A stretch of DNA of 64,000 nt from Ilyomonas limi (GTDB lineage Bacteria > Bacteroidota > Bacteroidia > Chitinophagales > Chitinophagaceae), in contig NZ_SZQL01000007.1 of assembly GCF_005233845.1 (NCBI RefSeq), positions 186,001 through 250,000 of the forward strand, given 5' to 3'. The notes under the pieces are model-generated. The model worked only from the letters and a program-made list of their open reading frames with translations. It ran no database searches and was not told where the DNA came from. Position numbers and translations under genes: made by a program. Positions 61,014 to 64,000 of this stretch are shown one piece after another; position 1 is the first letter of the stretch, and each line of letters opens with the position of its first letter.

Positions 61014-62030
61014 ATGATAGAGCGCGAAGAAGCAACGATTCAGAATTTTGAAAAGCTGTTTGCCGATATAGAAAACCTGCGCGTAGCCGTTATTGGCGAT
61101 GTAATACTTGACACTTACTGGTGGGGCGCGGTAGAACGTATATCACCCGAAGCGCCAGTGCCCGTTGTATCACTGCAAAAAAAAGAACACCGTATTGGTG
61201 GTGCGGGTAATGTGGCGCTCAATACCGTTTCGCTCGGCGCCGAAACAACGTTGTTTAGCATTGTAGGGGAAGATGAAGATGCAGAACTGCTCGTGAGCAT
61301 GCTACAGGAAGAACATATTGATACTAAGTATATTATGCGTAGCAGCAAACGCATTACCACCAACAAAATACGCGTATTGGGGCACAACCATCAAATGATG
61401 CGTATAGATGCTGAAGTTACAAATGATATTTCTAAAGAGGAGGAGGAAGAATTGTTGAGTTCCTTTGAAAGTTTTGTAAAACGGTACGAGCCGGCAGTAA
61501 TTATATTTGAAGACTACAACAAAGGCGTGCTTACCGAAAGCCTCATTGCGTCCATTATGAACATTTGCAAAGAGCATAAAATTATAACGGCTGCCGACCC
61601 GAAGCATAAAAACTTCTTTGCTTATAAAGGTGCTACTATTTTCAAGCCCGACTTAAAAGAAGCCCTGGAACACTCGTCTGCTCTAATGAGTAATGACGCT
61701 ATTGAAGAACACCTGCAGCAATTGCATATACAATTGCACGAGCAGTTGCAACATAAAATTTCACTCATTACATTACCTTCTTTTAAATTATTTTTTCAAA
61801 AGGGCAGTTATGCTAAAACCATTGCATCGCACACACAAAATATTGCAGACGTAAGCGGCTGCGAAGACACTATTATTGCAGTAGCTGCGCTAGTGTACAC
61901 AGCCGAAAAAAATATGCTGCTGGCAGCTTCATTAGCAAGTCTTGCTGCGGGTGTTGTATGTGCACATGTTGGTACAGTTGCCATTAATAAACAGCAGTTG
62001 CTGGCTGAATGTAGAAAATCGTTGAACTGA
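61014..62030 (+). CDS. PfkB-family kinase, HldE/RfaE1-like, with a changed active-site motif
   Basis: The ATG at 61014 gives 338 residues. The N-terminal half matches heptose-7-phosphate kinases: VIGDVILDTYWWGAVERISP, EAPVPVV and RIGGAGNVALNTVSLGAETT; ADPKHKNFF and IFKPDLKEA follow. The catalytic region reads ADVSGCEDTIIAVAALV: relatives have GAGD before the catalytic Asp, here GCED (residues 282-285), and the upstream ITLPSFKLFF replaces the usual Thr-x-Gly-x-x-Gly stretch. The catalytic Asp285 remains, but the anion-hole Gly and ATP-site Gly are gone. It may be an inactive or altered kinase; the heptose branch of lipopolysaccharide synthesis is the family context. No hldD is nearby. Confidence 0.82.
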   Translation: MIEREEATIQNFEKLFADIENLRVAVIGDVILDTYWWGAVERISPEAPVPVVSLQKKEHRIGGAGNVALNTVSLGAETTLFSIVGEDEDAELLVSMLQEEHIDTKYIMRSSKRITTNKIRVLGHNHQMMRIDAEVTNDISKEEEEELLSSFESFVKRYEPAVIIFEDYNKGVLTESLIASIMNICKEHKIITAADPKHKNFFAYKGATIFKPDLKEALEHSSALMSNDAIEEHLQQLHIQLHEQLQHKISLITLPSFKLFFQKGSYAKTIASHTQNIADVSGCEDTIIAVAALVYTAEKNMLLAASLASLAAGVVCAHVGTVAINKQQLLAECRKSLN

Positions 62031-62068
62031 TTATATAGTTATCCTATCGCAAATACTCGAAAAAGAGC

Positions 62069-63016
62069 ATGAATACAATCACATTGGTAATACATGGCGG
62101 TGCCGGAACGATAGTAAAGGAGGATATGACACCCGAGCTGGAAGCCGCTTACCAGGCGGGACTAAAAGATGCTTTAAGTGCCGGTTTTGCCGTATTGGAA
62201 GAAGGTGGTTCTGCCGTAAATGCTATTAAGGCAGCAATTGTAGTTATGGAAGATAACGTGTTGTTTAACGCAGGCAGAGGCTCGGTTTTTACAAAGAAAG
62301 GTTTACAGGAAATGGATGCAGCTATTATGGATGGCAGCACGCTGGAAGCAGGTGCAGTTACCGGTGTACGGAACGTGCGCAACCCGATTGAACTGGCAAT
62401 GGAAGTAATGCGTAACAGCAATCATGTTTTTTTGAGTGGCAAAGGCGCCTCCGATTTTGCCATTAAACAGGGCATTAAGCTGGAGCCGGACGAATACTTT
62501 TTTTCACAGTTCCGATACGACCAATGGAAGGCCATCCGCGATTCTGATAATTACTCGCTCGACCATACGCACCAGCGCATGGAAGAACTGATGCGCGATA
62601 AAAAGTTTGGCACTGTAGGCGCTACTGCCTGCGATGCACAGGGCAATATTGCCGCTGCCACCTCTACTGGCGGCATGACGAATAAAAAATACGGACGTAT
62701 TGGCGATAGTCCCATTATTGGTTGTGGCACCTATGCAAATAACGCTACCTGCGCTATCAGTTGCACCGGTCATGGCGAAATGTTCATCCGCAGCGTAGCC
62801 GCTTATGATGTGAGCTGCCTTATGGAATACAAAGGCTTTACCCTGCAGCAAGCAATGGATAAAGTGGTAAATGAAAAACTGATAAAACTACAAGGCGAAG
62901 GCGGCATGATAGGCGTAGATGCAAAAGGCAATGCTGCCATGGTATTCAACAGTGCCGGCATGTACCGCGCTGCTAAGAATAATAAAGATTTGTTTGAAGT
63001 GGCGTTGTACAGGTAA
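62069..63016 (+). CDS. isoaspartyl peptidase / L-asparaginase (Ntn hydrolase)
   Basis: A 315-residue protein. TLVIHGGAGTIVKEDMTPEL and NAGRGSVFTKKGLQEMDAAI are typical of the alpha chain. The autocleavage site with the nucleophile is FGTVGATACDAQGNIAAATS (Gly181-Thr182), followed by GGMTNKKYGRIGDSPIIGCG. The proenzyme cuts itself before Thr182 to form the alpha and beta subunits and then hydrolyses beta-aspartyl dipeptides or asparagine. Its length is normal, and I see no signal peptide. It follows the PfkB gene by 38 bp on the same strand. Confidence 0.94.
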   Translation: MNTITLVIHGGAGTIVKEDMTPELEAAYQAGLKDALSAGFAVLEEGGSAVNAIKAAIVVMEDNVLFNAGRGSVFTKKGLQEMDAAIMDGSTLEAGAVTGVRNVRNPIELAMEVMRNSNHVFLSGKGASDFAIKQGIKLEPDEYFFSQFRYDQWKAIRDSDNYSLDHTHQRMEELMRDKKFGTVGATACDAQGNIAAATSTGGMTNKKYGRIGDSPIIGCGTYANNATCAISCTGHGEMFIRSVAAYDVSCLMEYKGFTLQQAMDKVVNEKLIKLQGEGGMIGVDAKGNAAMVFNSAGMYRAAKNNKDLFEVALYR

Positions 63017-63039
63017 AACACCCATGCTTGTAGTTTTTA

Positions 63040-63246
63040 TTATGCCACTCTTTGGCTGCGGCCAATAGCAAAGTAGAGGATAACGCCTAAAAGTGGTAGA
63101 AATAAAACAACTAAAAGCCAAACAATTTTGTTAGTACTTTCACGAAAACTACTTTTTACTATATCAAGTATTGCCCATATAGAAAGTATAAAGGGAACTA
63201 AAACAATAGTAACTAATAGCAGTTCCTGAAATCCAGGATTTCCCAT
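63040..63246 (-). CDS. PLDc_N-type small membrane protein
   Basis: A 68-residue protein with two helices: LLLVTIVLVPFILSIWAILD, then a charged loop (IVKSSFRESTNKI) and VWLLVVLFLPLLGVILYFAI, ending GRSQRVA. The pattern W-LV-LFLP-LG-LY-IGR is that of the phospholipase D N-terminal (PLDc_N) domain found alone in many bacteria. It is an inner-membrane protein of unknown role. It is convergent with the peptidase gene and 105 bp from yajQ. Confidence 0.85.
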   Translation of the reverse strand: MGNPGFQELLLVTIVLVPFILSIWAILDIVKSSFRESTNKIVWLLVVLFLPLLGVILYFAIGRSQRVA

Positions 63247-63351
63247 AATGGTTTATTTTTAAAGGTATATTGTTCTGCTAATATTACAGTTTTATACAGA
63301 ATATTGAAGTAAATGCTTTAATAAAGATACTTGCACCTTGTATATTCTCCC

Positions 63352-63843
63352 TTACGATTTCATATTAATAAACTGCAGCGGCAAATGCAGATTAGACGCC
63401 TTTAGCTTTGCAATCACCTCCTGTAAATCGTCTATTTTTTTGCCGGTTACACGCACAACATCATCCATTATTTGCGCTTGTACTTTAAGGCTGGCGTCTT
63501 TTATAATTTTTACAACCTTTTTTGCATCATCCTGCTTCAGTCCATTGGTTACGGGCACTTCTTTTTTTACTACTTTACCGCTTGGATACGCATCTTTATC
63601 AAAGTTAAAAGCAGCAGCATCAATACCTTGCTTCATCGCGCGGCTGATGAGCACATCTATTACCTGCTTCATCTTCATATCGCTTTCCACTTCGAGGTGC
63701 ACGATATAATCTTTTTTGTTTAAATCAATCACCACCGGCGAATCTTTAAAGTCGAAACGGTTGCTGATTTCTTTTTTTACCGTATTAATAGCGTTGTCCA
63801 ACGTTTGCAAATCCACTTTGCTGGCAATATCAAAAGAAGGCAT
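63352..63843 (-). CDS. yajQ: YajQ family nucleotide-binding protein
   Basis: A 163-residue cytoplasmic protein of normal length. The whole UPF0234 pattern is present: MPSFDIASKVDLQTLDNAIN, NRFDFKDSPVVIDLNKKDYI, MKQVIDVLISRAMKQGID, VKKEVPVTNGLKQDDAKKVV and VTGKKIDDLQEVIAKLK. Members bind RNA or nucleotides, and in some Xanthomonas they bind cyclic di-GMP and interact with a transcription factor. Here the role is unproven. It is a single gene. Confidence 0.95.
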   Translation of the reverse strand: MPSFDIASKVDLQTLDNAINTVKKEISNRFDFKDSPVVIDLNKKDYIVHLEVESDMKMKQVIDVLISRAMKQGIDAAAFNFDKDAYPSGKVVKKEVPVTNGLKQDDAKKVVKIIKDASLKVQAQIMDDVVRVTGKKIDDLQEVIAKLKASNLHLPLQFINMKS

Positions 63844-63924
63844 AGCTGTTAACTATTTTAAATTGAATATGAAATATTTACAAGAACAGGTTTTAAGTAC
63901 AATATTACTCAAATTCAGATTATC

Positions 63925-63983
63925 GGGGGTGTCCCCATTGATAACCTTCTATAGGATGGTGTCTCGCCATTCGAAATGACAGT
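63925..63983. repeat. possible REP-like fragment at the window end
   Basis: GGTGTCTCGCCATTCGAAATGACAG-like sequence (63957-63981) resembles the edges of short intergenic palindromic repeats of this kind of genome. It lies in a gene-free stretch (63844-64000). Evidence is weak. Confidence 0.25.
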
Positions 63984-64000
63984 CTGTTCCGAACTTATTA

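Noticed and set aside
1-64000. CRISPR arrays, prophage, insertion sequences, integrases
   Set aside because: No direct-repeat arrays with spacers, no transposase, integrase or phage structural frames were seen on either strand.

Overview
The window reads as chromosomal DNA of a member of the Bacteroidota, most likely near the Chitinophagaceae. The reasons are lineage markers seen in the sequence: C-terminal type IX secretion (T9SS) sorting domains, a T9SS plug-type protein (DUF5103), an ExbB/ExbD/ExbD/TonB operon, promoters of the TTTG-N19-TAnnTTTG type, few Shine-Dalgarno sites, and AT-rich spacers between moderately AT-rich genes. It is mostly housekeeping and cell-envelope DNA. I see no prophage, insertion sequence or CRISPR array.

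Layout. 1-5 kb: the N-terminal part of an MsbA-like ABC exporter, an Lrp/AsnC regulator, a divergent tRNA-like RNA gene with its own terminator, and small secreted or lipoproteins. 4.6-14.3 kb: a 1323-residue T9SS cargo protein, a monohaem cytochrome c lipoprotein, an NTF2-like protein, a DUF2130 coiled-coil protein, a divergent kinase-fold protein and a T9SS-sorted cupredoxin. 14.6-20.1 kb: pfkA-pyk (lower glycolysis), a flavin/2Fe-2S reductase and a lipoprotein sulfatase. 20.8-23.5 kb: a decay zone with a broken GyrI-like gene and an ECF42-type sigma gene stopped by one in-frame TAA, coupled to its DGPF/YCII partner. 24-34 kb: DUF5103, SRP RNA, transaldolase, an ABC-F ATPase, ispD, a FemAB-like acyltransferase and an M1 metallopeptidase. 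34-37.5 kb: a 2-TM protein, a PstS-like lipoprotein and a TPR protein in one operon, then a solitary nuoA. 37.8-40.5 kb: a fuconolactonase-like amidohydrolase and a UxaA-type dehydratase (deoxysugar or sugar-acid catabolism). 40.8-43.4 kb: ECF sigma, anti-sigma and a beta-barrel protein. 43.7-46.3 kb: an MpaB-type oxygenase, a FAD oxidoreductase and a UmuD-like protein. 46.4-50.4 kb: exbB-exbD-exbD-tonB-tonB. 51-60.5 kb: metG and a TetR-TolC-MFP-RND efflux operon. 60.6-64 kb: a small membrane protein, a PfkB/HldE-like kinase, isoaspartyl peptidase, a PLDc_N protein and YajQ.

The points most worth a second look are: (i) the RNA at 1321-1491, which has complete acceptor, D and T arms of a class II tRNA but about 87 nt inserted in the variable region; (ii) a UmuD-like protein that lacks both catalytic residues; (iii) a heptose-kinase-like protein with a broken GAGD motif; (iv) the ECF42 sigma gene with a single nonsense codon; (v) a kinase-fold protein of unknown role; and (vi) an inverted repeat lodged between the two promoter boxes of the efflux operon. 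All assignments come from reading the sequence; no database search was run.
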